A stretch of DNA of 64,000 nt from Myotis daubentonii (taxonomy: Eukaryota; Chordata; Mammalia; Chiroptera; Vespertilionidae), in NCBI RefSeq assembly GCF_963259705.1, contig NC_081847.1, positions 75,645,469-75,709,468 of the forward strand, given 5' to 3'. The first letter of the stretch is position 1, and each line of letters opens with the position of its first letter. The translations under genes and the position numbers were made by a program. This document shows positions 45,004-56,879 of this stretch, piece after piece. The notes under the pieces were generated by a model. The model searched no databases. It was not told the DNA's origin and worked only from the letters and a program-made list of their open reading frames with translations.

Positions 45004-45799
45004 AAAACTGGGGCATGGAGCGGTATTAAATGTGAGGTTACTTGTGTTGTGGAGACAGGGCAGGGCAGAGGGGAAAGGGCCTACAGCTCAGCCTATGCTG
45101 GTCACTTACTTTCCCTATTGCCAGGCCTGTGCTTCACTTCCAGGCACCACTGCACCCCAAATCGCTACATCTGAGCCTTCACAAGACCAGCTACATCATT
45201 TGTGGGACCCAGGGTGAAATCTGCAGAGGCCCTTGCTCAAAAATTAGTAAGAATTTCATGGAGAAAATGGGAAGATGTTGGTCAAAGGCTACAAAGGTGC
45301 AGGTATGAGATGAATACATTTTTCAGCTGGGTTTGTCACCACAACCCTCCTTCATGTAGGGATCTGCTTAAAGCTTGTGAACTGCTCTCACTTTGCTTTT
45401 TATAGCTGCTGACTGCTTTGTTTACCAAGTTGACCTTGGCCGGGAGGCTGGAGAAGCAGCCACTATTTCTGTGTCTGAACTGTTTGGTGAGCCGCCTACT
45501 TTCCTCTCCTCCCTTCTGTCTGAGCTGCCAAATTCAGGCCTGCAGGTTTGGAGGCCCCAGATCTGAACCCACCTTCCCAGGAGTCCCATTACTAACAAGG
45601 GCTGTCAGTGACTGGGAACCCACTGGGAGAAGGGGCACACAAGCTGCTCCAGGCCTTTTGGGCACTCATGACAGAAACCCAGACAATAGAAGGTTAAGCA
45701 AGGAAGTCTTGGCTAAGGTCAATAAGCCATGACAAGGCAAGTAGAGCAGACCTAAGAGACAGTAACAATGCATTCTCTCCATTCATGTTTTGGTTTCTT
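45004..45799. other. Intergenic unique sequence
   Basis: About 45205-45260 (GTGAAATCTGCAGAGGCCCT, TGCTCAAAAATTAGTAAGAA) resembles an old DNA-transposon fossil. No gene. Confidence 0.4.
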
Positions 45800-45819
45800 T
45801 CTTCTTTCTTCCTTCCATC

Positions 45820-45912
<93 letters not shown>

Positions 45913-46007
45913 TTCCTTCCTTCCTTCCTTCCTTCCTTCCTTCCTTCCTTCCTTCCTTTCTTTCTTTCTTTCTTTCTTTCCTTCCTTCCTTCCTTCTTTC
46001 TTTCTTT
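45800..46007. repeat. (TTTC)n/(TTCC)n compound microsatellite
   Basis: About 200 bp of pure pyrimidine tetranucleotides: TTTC block, TTCC block, TTTC, TTCC, TTTC. It is continuous with the A-rich tail of the adjoining antisense SINE, so it is best read as an expanded (GAAA)n/(GGAA)n SINE tail. Confidence 0.95.
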
Positions 46008-46222
46008 TTTAAATATATTTTTATTGACTTCAGAGAGGAAGGGAGAGGGAGGGAGAGAGAGAAACATCAATGATGAGAGCGAATCATTGATCGACTGCCT
46101 ACTGCACGCCTCCTACTGGGGATGAGCCTGCAACCTGGGCATGTGCCCTTGACTGGAATTGAACCCAGGACCTTTCAGTCTGCAGGCTGGCACTCTATCC
46201 ACTGAGCCAAACTGGCTAGGGC
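46008..46222 (-). mobile_element. VES SINE, antisense
   Basis: TTTTATTGACTTCAGAGAGG at the tail side, GACTGGAATTGAACCCAGGA, and the head CCCTAGCCAGTTTGGCTCAG on the minus strand. A 15-bp similar flank (CATGT....GTTTCT) occurs at 45785 and 46224, with the microsatellite inside it. Confidence 0.93.
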
Positions 46223-46428
46223 CATGTCTCAGTTTCTGCCTGCACAGGGCTCTCATTCTCTCACACGCATGCACACGCCAGAGGCTGTGGCCCACAGTGT
46301 CAGAACCCAAGCAAAGCAGCCATTGCACTGTCTTCTACACAATATGTCTTTGGCTTTGTGAAGGTATCTAAGCTATTGTTCACAAACCTAGAGGTATATA
46401 CATACATGAGGATTAGTGGTTCATTTTA

Positions 46429-46643
46429 TTTTATATATATATATATATTTGATTTCAGAGAGGAGGGGGAGAGAGATAGAAACATCAATAATGAGAGAGA
46501 ATCATTGATCAGCTGCCTCCTGCATGCCCTCCACTGGGGATCGAGCCCACAACCCCGGCATGTGCCCTTGACTGGAATTGAACCCGGGACCCTCCAGTCC
46601 ACAGGCCAGCGCTCTACCCACGGGGCAAAACCAGCTAGGACTC
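46429..46643 (-). mobile_element. VES SINE, antisense
   Basis: Full-length, with an (AT)n tail. Perfect 14-bp target duplication AGTGGTTCATTTTA at 46415-46428 and 46644-46657. Confidence 0.95.
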
Positions 46644-47260
46644 AGTGGTTCATTTTAAAAGACAAAGACCAGCTCTGTAATGCTTCTGAGAGAGCGCTTA
46701 TCTCCTTGGACCTTGAGTGACAATAAGCGAAGTGTGAATGACGTCGGAAGGAAACGCAGAGTACAGCAGAATACCGTCTGCATGGACCTTTGATCCTAAT
46801 CCACCTGGGCCAGCTTTGAAATGAGCTAACTCACAAATATTGGACATACTCTGGAGCTGAGGCATTTTTTTTTTTTTTTTACTGCACCTGAATAAACAGA
46901 GTCATGAGATCGCTTCCTCATTTCCCCTCCATCAGAGGTTGATTCCTTTCTTAATAGGCATACTCATGTTTCCAAATTCATATTTTCCCTGCCCACTATT
47001 AAAGAATGATTTAATAGTATTCTGATGCCACTTGACAGATGAGGTAAAATTCCTAGACCCATTGGAAGAAATAATATACACTCCAGAAAGAAAAGAAAGT
47101 AGGAAATGAAAAATTCTGAGGAGGTGAATAGAAATAAACCTTGAATCAAAATGTTGTTGACTAGAACAAAAAAGTAGCAGAGAAGAAAAAGTGAAGAACC
47201 AGTGTAGTATTGGAGAAATACAACTGAATGAGAATCTATACAACCTTCTGGAATAGAAAC
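46644..47260. other. Intergenic unique sequence
   Basis: T-run at about 46866-46880. No gene; a 103-codon minus-strand frame here is AT-rich chance. Confidence 0.45.
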
Positions 47261-47379
47261 ATGGATGGATGGATGGATGGATGGATGGATGGATGGATGG
47301 ATGGATGGATGGGATAGGTAGGTAGGTAGGTAGGTAGGTAGGTAGGTAGGTAGATAGATAGACAGACAGACAGACAGAC
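47261..47379. repeat. Compound tetranucleotide microsatellite
   Basis: (ATGG)13, then (GGTA)9, a short GATA, and (GACA)5, in direct succession. Confidence 0.95.
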
Positions 47380-47820
47380 TGAATTAGTGGATCCAGGCAT
47401 GATCAATGGCCTGTGCTGCCTTCTTATATGGCAGAGTTGAGTGAACATTATCTCAAACCCACTCACAGATGTCCCCAGGTGCTGACTTACAGGAAGACAA
47501 GTGGCCCTGCTTAAAAGAGAACAGAAACATTTTTTACTGTTTGTAAATTATTAGGCAGGAGACAGAAGCCCTAAGGAGTATACATGGCATTGTTGCTGCT
47601 TCTTGCAAGCTGTCTATGGGACTCTGGGAAAGAAATAAAGTTGGGGACTGGTTTTAAAACAGATGGCACGGGGGCATTGATCATTCTGGACCTTAACATA
47701 AAGGGCCAGAATGAGAACTTCCTAACTAGAGAGGAAGTGGATCCCGCAAAGATAGGGCAGAACAGAGATTAGTTGAGCTTCTCAGGAGAATTTTTAAAAT
47801 AAAGTGTATTTTTGGTTTGA
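47380..47820. other. Upstream flank of the second CpG island
   Basis: No named repeat. AT-rich up to 47820, where the CpG island begins abruptly. Confidence 0.45.
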
Positions 47821-47992
47821 GTGGAGGAAGATGGCGGCTCCGGGCAGCTCGGGGTCCGGCCGGCTGTGAGGAACCCCGAGTGCGGCAAGCACGCCCTGAG
47901 CGGAGCGCTTCTGCTCTGCCCGGCCCGGCTCCCTCCCCGCTGTCCTCAGCGGAGCCAACCCGAGAGCGAGAGCGTGGCGCGGGCTGGGCCAG
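47821..47992 (+). other. GALNT1: Likely non-coding first exon of GALNT1
   Basis: GC-rich segment with AAGATGGCGGC (47828-47838), a perfect YY1-type initiator-proximal motif, followed by about 150 bp ending in a strong donor, GGGCCAG|GTGAGG (cut after 47992). The ATG at 47831 opens only a 12-codon uORF ending TGA at 47867-47869, so the exon would be 5' UTR. In human, INO80C (minus) and GALNT1 (plus) are divergent neighbours, and this island has the matching position and orientation. GALNT1 encodes a Golgi polypeptide GalNAc-transferase that starts mucin-type O-glycosylation. None of its coding exons is visible in the window. The assignment rests on synteny and promoter features, not on a sequence match. 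Confidence 0.5.
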
Positions 47993-48290
47993 GTGAGGTC
48001 TCTCCCCTCCCGGGGCCGCGGCAGGGAGCCGGCGCCTCCTGCCCTTTATGCCCGGGGCCCGCAGCGGGCAGTGGGCACCCCGGGCCCCGCGCAGGCCCTG
48101 CTCCCCGCGCGGTGGTCGGTGCCGGCTGGACGGGAGACCTTGCAGTCGTCATCCTCGGCCTCGCTGGGTTAGGCGAGGAGGAGGAGGAGAGCCCTACCTC
48201 CAGCCATGGGGATGGGAGTGAGCCCGGCCCCTGTCCTCCAGGGCGGGCCTCCCCCTCCCCGGGACCACGACAGGGTGCGTGACCCGGGTC
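47821..48290 (+). promoter_or_regulatory. GALNT1: CpG island (putative GALNT1 promoter)
   Basis: Abrupt change from AT-rich sequence to about 470 bp dense in CG dinucleotides. It covers the candidate exon, its donor and the start of the intron. A YY1-type site lies at its 5' edge. No TATA box is seen. Confidence 0.7.
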
Positions 48291-48450
48291 AGGGTGGCTG
48301 TACGGACAGACGGCAGGATTCTGATGGCGCTGGATGAAGAGTCAGACCCATTACCGGTTCTCGCTTGCTGGCAGGGACCTTGTTCTATGCTCGTTCCATT
48401 TTGAGAACAACTTTTTGTTGTCCAAATGCTCATTTAAAAAGCCGGTGTCG

Positions 48451-48645
48451 CCCTAACTGGTTTGGCTCAGTGGATGGAGCGTTGCCCTGCGGACTCAAGG
48501 GTCCCGGGTTCGATTCCGGCCAGGGGCATGTACCTTGGTTGCGGGCACATCCCCAGTGGGGAGTGTGCAGAAGGCTACTGATCGATGTTTCTAACTCTCT
48601 ATTCCTCTCCGTAAAAAATCAATAAAACATATTAAAAAAAAAAAA
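48451..48645 (+). mobile_element. VES SINE (young)
   Basis: CCCTAACTGGTTTGGCTCAG, GGGTTCGATTCCGGCCAGGG and the ATGTACCTTGGTTGCGGGCA block, ending AATAAAACATATT plus poly(A). Target duplication AAAAGC(C/T)GGTGTCG. Confidence 0.95.
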
Positions 48646-48658
48646 AAAGCTGGTGTCG

Positions 48659-49442
48659 TTTTTCTCAGGAGGGAAGTCGGCTTGACGTCTTGTGGTCTTT
48701 CTCTTGAGGGATGATGGCCTCCGTTGGAATTGTGCTGTGGGGGATGGTGGAGGGGATGGCTTTGGGTTGGACACTCCAAACACCTTTTGTAACTTAAATG
48801 TGTTTTGCTGTGCTTAAAATGATGACGTCATGTGGACAGGCTACTTTAAGGGGAAGTGCCATCATTTGGATTTGAACATTCAGCATTCGCTCTGTAGCTT
48901 TTACAGTGAATAATGATGCTCTGTGCCAAGTTCCTAACTTTGAGCCTATTCATCTGTATAATCTGATTTGGTATCCTTTCATTTGTATGTAGTTATTTTA
49001 TACCCTGTGACTGCCTTTGACATGCCTGGTATAAATATATTACTCAATCTACATTGAAAAATAAAATAAAATAAAGTCTATTTTTTGTTGTGTTTTTTTA
49101 AATAAAGAGATTTACAAAGATGAAAACTAAAGTGATTCAAAAGTCTACTGTGTAGAATAAATCTTAATGTTAAACAATAAAGTAACCTAGACACTTGTGA
49201 GAAAAGTTTAAACAGTACCTTAGAGATTTTTAGACAAAATATGGATGAGGATGGAGAGAAAAAAGCAAATATGGCATAGAAAGAAAAATAAGAGGGCGGG
49301 AGGTTCCCAATGATTCTCATGAGGAAAGTAGTTGAGAAACAAAATTATTACAGCCTCAGTTTCCCTAACAGTCAGGGAAAAACCAATAAGGGAAATGTAC
49401 AGTTTTAATAAAATAAGACAGATATGATAAAATATATTTTAC
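48659..49442. other. Unique sequence (presumed GALNT1 intron 1)
   Basis: No exon or repeat recognised; AT-rich from about 48950. Confidence 0.4.
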
Positions 49443-49617
49443 CTTTTTATTTATTTGATTTTTAGAAAGAGAAAGAGAGAGAGAATCATCAATTTGTTGT
49501 TCCACTTATTTATACATTCGTTGGTTGATTCTTGTATGTGGCCTGACTGGGGATTGAACCCTTGAACCTTGGTGTATCGGATGACACTCCAACCAACTGA
49601 GCTACCCAGCCAGGGTG
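49443..49617 (-). mobile_element. tRNA-derived bat SINE, antisense (old, short)
   Basis: GAAAGAGAAAGAGAGAGAGA, ACTGGGGATTGAACCCTTGA and the head ACTGAGCTACCCAGCCAGGG. Target duplication TATGATAAAAT on both sides. Confidence 0.88.
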
Positions 49618-50029
49618 GTATGATAAAATTTAAAAACAGAATATGATGGAAGAGCTTGCTTTATTCAAAAGAAACATATATCAGGTAACATATCAAGAAA
49701 ATGTGCAGTGACCGTCATGAAGTGAGTATATTTATCAAGCACATAAAATGTGTTAGAAACTGGTCTAGATGTTGGAATCCAACACATGCTCTCAAGGAGC
49801 TTAGAGTCTACAATCTCAAATGGCTTTTCGATTTTAACCACCTCAAATTGTTCCAGTGACTAAATAAGGACATACCTAGGAGAAAGCTGCTATTCTCTGA
49901 AAGCACAGTCTTTTTGAGAACACACACAGAAGAGGGAAAGAAGGGAGCAGAACCAGGGGTGACTTTGCACAGTTAGACAGATGTGAAAGAACACATCAAG
50001 AAGAATAGAGCCCAAAAGGGGCTTGATTT

Positions 50030-51095
50030 TTTTCTTGGTAAACACTCTTTAACTACAGCATACATACTCCAGAGCACAACAATCACAATTCTATTGCTCA
50101 ACTCATTTTCACAAAAGGAACACACCTATATAATAAGCACCCAGATCAAAAAAACAGGACACAGCCAGCATCTCCAAAAACGTCATGGCTCCTTTTAATC
50201 ATTGCATACCCCGAACCCCACCCCTGGCCAAGGCTACTATCTTGATTTCTAACACTATATCTTAGTTTTGCCCAAAACAGTTCACTTTCTTAAAACTACT
50301 TTGCTTAGGTGTAACCTAGACATATTTAATGTGTAAAATTAAGCACCATCAAGTCCAGGTACTGACCATTTATTTCTATCATCCTTAAAAATGTCCTGTG
50401 TCCTTTTATAATCCAGCTCTCCTTCTTCCCCTGTCCCCAGGTGACCTCTGATCTGTTTCTGTCAGTATATGTTAGTTTACATTTTGCAGAATTGTAAATG
50501 GCATCATGGGGCAACATGGGATTGTATACTCTTTTTTTTGGGGGGGGGGGAGGGGTTTGGCTTCTTTTACTCAATGTAATATTTTAAAATTAATCTATGT
50601 TGTTTTGTAAATCAATGGTTTGTTGCTTTGTATTGATGAGGAGTATCCTATGGTATGGATATAGCACAATTTGTTTATCCATTCACATGTTGAGGGACAT
50701 TTGGTTTGTTTACAGGCTTATGGGTATTGCAAATAAATCTGCTATGAGTATTCATGACCAAGTCTTTGTAGAAATATAAGCTTTCATTTTTCTTGGGCAA
50801 ATTCCTAAGAGGGTAATGGCTGGGTCATATTGTAGGTGTGTTTAACTTTTAAAGATACTGTCAAACTGTCTTCCAAAGTAGTGTACCATTTATATTCTCA
50901 ACAGCAGTGTATGGGAGGTGGCAGTTGCACCACATTCTCACCCATACTTGCTATTATCAGTCTTTTAGAGTTCAATTATTCTAGTGGATGTATAGGAATG
51001 TCATTGAGGGATTCATTTTTCTGATTACTAGTGATGTTAAGCACTTATTCATGTGCTTCAGAGCCATTTTCATATATTCTTTTCTGAGTGACCTT
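50030..51095 (-). mobile_element. L1M fragment, antisense
   Basis: Antisense L1 with ATAGCACAATTTGTTTATCC, TTGGGCAAATTCCTAAGAGG, GGCTGGGTCATATTGTAGGT and GTGATGTTAAGCACTTATTC. A G-run (about 50540-50550) interrupts it. Confidence 0.85.
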
Positions 51096-51632
51096 AAAAA
51101 AAAAATCCAAGATCAGCAAAAGAGACAAATAGATGTTCAGAGGCAAGAGAAGGAAGAGTGGATAATAGATACAGTGTTGACTGATAATAAGGACAATGCA
51201 GATTCTGTAACACCTACTTTGCTTTAGTCCTCTATTTCAAGGAGAAAACTCTTCAGGCACAAAGGAGGAAAGGTGGTCTCACATATAGGAAGAAATAGCG
51301 GATCCATAAGACAAAATGGAAAGTGAGGAAATGACCTAGTGGTCTACCAATAACCATTTCCCTCTTTTTTTCTTTAGAACTTCCAAATCTTAGCTAGATA
51401 TAGGGAAACCAACCTCCCTGTTTGCCCAGGATGCAGGGCTTTCAGTACTGCTACTGGAAAAGACCTGGGTAAACCAGGATGAGTTGGTCACTCTAGGTCC
51501 TTGGTTACCCAAAATGAAGATGGTTATTTCCCAGCCTCCCTTTCAGCTAGATGTGGCAATGTGATTAAGTCATGACCAATGAAATAAAAGCCAAAGTGAT
51601 GTCTGAACTTTCTGGGTTGTTCACATTAAACA
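51096..51632. other. Unique sequence
   Basis: No gene or clear repeat. Confidence 0.4.
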
Positions 51633-51644
51633 AAAGAACATGCT

Positions 51645-51860
51645 TTGGCCAGTGTGGCTCAGTTGGTTGGGCACCATCATGTGTACCCAAAGGTTGTTGG
51701 TTCGATTCCTGGTAAGGGCACATGCCCGGGTTGTGGGCTTGATCCCTGGTAAGGGGCGTGCAGGAGGCAGCAGATTGATGTTTCACATCAATGGTTTCTC
51801 TCTCTCTCTCCCTCTCTCTTCCCCTTTCTCTCAAAATCAATAATAAAAAATCTTTTAAAA
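51645..51860 (+). mobile_element. tRNA-derived bat SINE, sense
   Basis: TTGGCCAGTGTGGCTCAGTT head, GTTGGTTCGATTCCTGGTAA (box B) and GCACATGCCCGGGTTGTGGG, with a TC-rich end and an A-rich tail. Perfect target duplication AAAGAACATGCT at 51633-51644 and 51861-51872. Confidence 0.95.
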
Positions 51861-51872
51861 AAAGAACATGCT

Positions 51873-53500
51873 CTCCCTTTTCTGTCTTTCCACTAGCTCC
51901 AGTGAAGAAGTGAGAGAAGCCATCTTAAATGTCAGATAGAAGCAGCCCATTAAGAATGCCAGAGCAACAGGAGAGAAGGACATGGAGTTCCTGGTTATTA
52001 TAAAGCTGTCGTAACAACCAGATGTGGTTACCCAGTTTTTATTTGAGAGAGAAATAGACTTAATTTGCTTAAGACCCTGTATTTTAGGCCTCCTTTTACA
52101 GCTGCCTACCTAATGTAGTATTTAAGAGCTCAACCAGGTAGGCTACATGATTTCAATAGATTAAATATTTTTTATCTTCAAAAGAGGAAAGAAGGAATGG
52201 TCCATAAGCGCCAAACTGGTGAGTTTCATGGCACTCTTGGGTCATTTTCTAGGGTTAATAAAAGGATGTTGGTGAGTCACTTGAAAAAGGCTGCAGAGAT
52301 TGCTAGGCTTTAAAATGGTTGTACTGAGAACAAGTCTTGTTGAACTGGTCTTGGATTCACTCTTTTGAGAAGGTTGCTATACTGGTGGGTCAACAAAACA
52401 TGCACTTGTAACAAGGCTACCGACAAGAACATACATGACATCCATGCAGATTTGTTCTTGGTACAAGTACAACAAGGTTCATTAATAACTGGTTGAACAA
52501 TCATACCCATAGGGTATTGGGTAATGCATCAACATCAGCGTGGAAGCACATTTCAAGAGGTAAGCCTGATCTAGCTAAATATTTTATCTGTGATTTGGAT
52601 GAATAGATAGTGAAGTACTCATCAAGTTGTCAGACGACAAGAAAAACCAGTAAATTCTAATGTGGACAGAATCAGGACTAAAAGTTCTTGTGGGCTAGAA
52701 TGGCCAGATGAAACTAACAAAGTAAAGTGATAAATGTGTGTTCATGCACTCAGATTTAAAAACCCCCACACGCATCCAGTAAGATAAGAAAGGGGGGAGA
52801 TATGAATTAGTATTAGGTATGGAGGAGAATGGTGACGTTTAAGATGATGACTCAAAATGAGTCAACAGGGCAAAGCTGAAGCAGCTCTGACTGGCTGCAT
52901 TAATGGAGGACAGTGTTAGCCATGGGAGGTATGGCTCTGCTGGCAACATTCAAAGTGGCGGTTCTCATGACGCAATGTGAAAGATACAGAGGCACAGCTT
53001 AAAGAAGTGGGGACATGAAACTGACCTCAAGCACTGGACGGCCATCCTGTGGCACTCTACGCAGCCACAGTCCCTGATGCTCACCTTTCACTCCTCTGTC
53101 TTATCTGGCTAGCCTCCTGCTTCTGACTTTTCGCATGCCACTCTGTTCCTGTTACTTACTCTTACGTATTGGTTCTTCCTGCTGCTCCCTGCTTTTGGAA
53201 CTCTGTCTTGCTGACCTGAGACCTTGATGTCAGGGAGACTGGGTGGACAAAAAAGTGGAGGAACTAAGGGTGAGAATCACAAGCACTTCCTCTTAAAGAC
53301 ATATCTGTTCAGATTGTGAGATGCATCAAGAAAGTAGTCAAAAGTAGCAACTTTTTAATATGTTCTTTTCTCTGAATTGTAGAAGTTGCTGTGCTTCTGA
53401 GAACGAATGGGCAAAATGAGCAGTATGATTTACTACATACCTTAAATAACTCTCCTAAAGAAACAAACTAAACCTGCTGAATACAAATTTAAAATACATG
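51873..53500. other. Unique sequence
   Basis: 1.6 kb with no repeat or exon recognised. Confidence 0.45.
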
Positions 53501-53502
53501 TA

Positions 53503-53783
53503 CAGTGGGGCCTTGACTTACGAGTTTAATTCGCTCTGTGACGGAGCTAGTAACTCAGATTACTCGTATGTCAAATAAAGAAGTGACCGAGTGAGATACG
53601 TGATTCTGGGCTGATGTTGTGGCATTCACTGTGATGTTCGCTGCGCCAACTAGCGGTGGGGTATCTGAAGCTGGCTCGTAATCTGAATTTTAGCTCGCAA
53701 CTCAAAGCAAAAAATTGGCAGAGAGACTGCTCGTATCTCGAAAAACTCGTTAGTCGGGACACTCGTAAGTCAAGGCCCCACTG
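53503..53783 (-). mobile_element. Tigger/pogo-like MITE, 281 bp (copy 2)
   Basis: Same 281-bp element as 40620-40900, opposite orientation, TA on both sides (53501-53502, 53784-53785). Ends CAGTGGGGCCTTGACTTAC and its reverse complement are intact. Confidence 0.9.
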
Positions 53784-53831
53784 TATTTATAAATGCATCA
53801 CAGAACTTGCAGTAAAAAAGCCTCACAAGCC

Positions 53832-54000
53832 CTGGCTCAGTAGTTCAATTGGTTAGAGTGTCCTCTTCACACGCCAAGGTTGCAGGTTCGATCCCTAGTC
53901 AGGGCACAGATTAGAGTCAACCAATGAATGCATGAATGTGTGGAACAGCAAATTGATGTTTCTCTCTTTCTCAAATCAATTTTTAAAAATGATTTTTTTA
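53832..54000 (+). mobile_element. tRNA-derived SINE, sense (distinct subfamily)
   Basis: CTGGCTCAGTAGTTCAATTG, TTAGAGTGTCCTCTTCACAC and GTTGCAGGTTCGATCCCTAG: the head is closer to a real tRNA than VES. Ends in TTTCTCAAATCAATTTTTAA. Perfect target duplication AAAGCCTCACAAGCC at 53817-53831 and 54001-54015. Confidence 0.92.
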
Positions 54001-54339
54001 AAAGCCTCACAAGCCAAAAGTAAAATGAAAGTTGAAATCCAAGAGGGAAAGATAGCCCTGGGGTTGGCTTTCCTCTTGAGGGCACCTGCCTAGCCCTGGT
54101 GACCTTGAGCTTTCATTGGGTGCCACTTCAGGACACAATGAACAGAAAGCTAAAATTCAAGACCTATCTTCACACTACCCAAAGCAACCTACAGATTCAA
54201 AAGCTCTCTGGAGTCTCTAACCTCACATTGGAGGTTAGAATTTCAACATATGAATTTAGGCGTGGGGGGCAACACAAACATTTAGTCTATAAGAGACACT
54301 AAGACAGTTCAGTGGAAGAAAGAATAATCTTTTCAGAAA

Positions 54340-55820
54340 TTTGTTCTGGGCCAACTGTATATTACATGTAAAAGAATGAATTTGGACTTTTATTTCATAC
54401 CATATACACAAATTAACTCAGAATGGATCTAATACCTAAATGTAAGAGTTAAAACTATAAAACTCTTATAAGAAAACATAGGAGCAAGTTTTTGTGACCC
54501 TGGGTTAGGCAATAGTTTCTTAGATATGATGTGAAAAGCATAAGCAACAACTGAAAAAAGGAGATAAATTGGACTTCACCAAAACTAAGAAATTCATTCT
54601 TCAACAGACACCCTTAAGAAAGTGAAAAGAGAACACACAGAATGGGAAATATATTTGTAAATTGTATATCTGATAAGGGACTTATATTTGAAAATATAAA
54701 AATCTCTTACAACTCAACAATAAAGACAAATAACCCATTTTTTAAAAAAAGGACAAAGCATTTGACTAGACATTTTTCCAAAAGAAGACACGTACCAACT
54801 AGCACATATAAAGATTCTCAATCTCATTAGTCATTAGGAAATTTTTAATCAAAACCATAAGGAGATACTACCACTCCACACCCATTAGGATGGCCATAAT
54901 AAAAAAGATGGAAATAAAAGGTGCTGGCAAGGATGTAGGAAAATTGGAACTCTCATGCATTGCTGGTGGGAATATAAAATTATCCAGCTACTTTGGAAAA
55001 CAGTCCAGTAGTTCCTTAGATTATTAAACAAGACTTACCACATAACCCAGTAACTCTATTCCTAGGTATATAACCAAGAGAATTGAAAACATATGTCCAC
55101 ACAAAAATTTGTACATGAATTTTCATAGCAGGATTATTCATAATAGCCAAAAAGTGGAAACTGCTCAAATGTCTATCAACTGGTGAATGGTTAACAAAAG
55201 GTGGTGTGGAATATGGTACGTACAATGAAATATTATTTCACAATAAAATGGAATGAAGTACTGATACAACATGAATGAACCTTGAAAAAAATTATGCTAA
55301 GTGAAAAAAAGTCAGACACAAAAGGCCACATGTTGAAGGATTCCATTCATATGAAATGCCCATAACAGGCAAATCCGTAGAGACAGAAAGTAGATTAGTG
55401 GTTCCCAGGAATTGGGAGGAAAGGGGAAAGTAGAGTGACTGCTGATGGTATGGAGTTTCTTTCTGAGGTGATGACAATGTTCTGGACATTGATAATGCTG
55501 GTAGATGCACAACTCTGTAACTATACTAAGAAACACTAAATTCTTGCACTTCATAAATCCTAAAAGTTTTCATCACAGGGAAAAAATATATCTTTTATTT
55601 TTTTATTTTCTTCTTTCTTTTATTCTTATTGTACCTATATGAGAAGATGGATGTTAGTTGAACCTATTGTGGCAATCAATTTCCTCCTTTTGATATTGTA
55701 CTATAGTTATGTAAGCTGTAACCATTGGGGAAAACTGGGGGAAGGTATAAAGGGCCTTTCTGTACTATTTTTGCATCTTCCTGTAAATTTGTAATTCTTT
55801 CACAATTAAAAGTGCTTTAA
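54340..55820 (+). mobile_element. L1 (L1MA/L1MB-type) 3' half, sense
   Basis: About 1.4 kb of ORF2 end and 3' UTR with many stops: GATCTAATACCTAAATGTAA, AAGACACGTACCAACTAGCA, TGGTGGGAATATAAAATTAT and CATAACCCAGTAACTCTATT, then GTAACCATTGGGGAAAACTG near its end (the last 220 bp may be a second fragment). Confidence 0.88.
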
Positions 55821-56879
55821 AAAGCAGCCAGGAACAAAAGGCAGGTTACTTATTAATAAATAGAAATTTGACTTAAAAGTAATTTCTCAATCGTGGCAAT
55901 GGAAGCCAGGAAATAGTGGAATGCTATCTTTAATGTGGTGAAACAACTATTAATCTAGGATTGTATTTGCATTGAAACTATCAAGAATCAAGATGAAATA
56001 AAGATGTGATCTGACAAACAGAAACAGTTTGTTACCAACAGATCTTTTTGTTTGTTTGTTTGTTTAATCCTCACCTGAGGATATTTTTCCATTGTCCAGG
56101 GAGGACATTAAAACACCACAGGAAGGATAGGACTTAATGAACATAGTTTCTCTCATGGCTAGATTTCCTGGCTAGTCATGTATCAGAAGGAAAGCTGTGA
56201 CATTGCCACCTCATTAAGACTTCTTATGTCTAAAGTAAAAAGTCTGGCGCACATATGTGTATATATATGTAAGAGTGTATGCATCGTTTAGAGTGTATAC
56301 GTACACAATAACATCCATTGTTAGGACGTCAATTTCCTCTGGTGTAAGATTTGTGTTCCAACCATTTATTGGAGAAGGGTATGTTGAGAAAACTCCCAAA
56401 AGGAAATTGTACTGTGCTATCTCATCCAACTTAGTCAATAACAGTTAGCTGTCTGAGTTACTAATAGATACGCAAAGAAAGATAAATAGTGCAAGGCCTT
56501 GAGAATATGGCAATACCTTCTGAGGGTGGGGTGGGTGGCAACTATTTGGCAGTAGAATTTAGCTGTTGTTTCGCAATACAGATACTCAGGTTTTTAACTG
56601 ATGGATGATTCCATCCAAAAATCACAAAAATTTTTCTGGAAGCTCTCGGGACTTGAAGTGAGGAGAGCCAGTTCTACCTGTTCCGAGATACTTCCAGGGT
56701 GAGGTTCAGAGAGTAGTATTTTTAACAAGCATCTCCAAGGAATTCTGAATCATACTAAGGACTGAGGAACACGAATTTAGGTATCTCAAGGCTTTAGTAG
56801 AAAAGAAGAGGGCTCTTTTTCTGTGCTTTAAAATATTAATTTCTCTAGAATATCCCTTGTGGTTTTTTTTAAAATTTAT
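55821..56879. other. Mostly unique
   Basis: A (TTTG)n run and a short SINE-tail remnant (TAATCCTCACCTGAGGATAT) lie at about 56046-56095. No gene. Confidence 0.45.

Noticed and set aside
45768..46125. Four Ser/Phe/Leu- or Lys/Arg/Glu-rich frames
   Set aside because: They translate the tetranucleotide microsatellite and SINE tail, not genes.
47821..48282. 153-codon plus-strand frame in the second CpG island
   Set aside because: It lacks an ATG at its start and crosses the predicted donor at 47992. The real ATG at 47831 is in another frame and stops after 12 codons.
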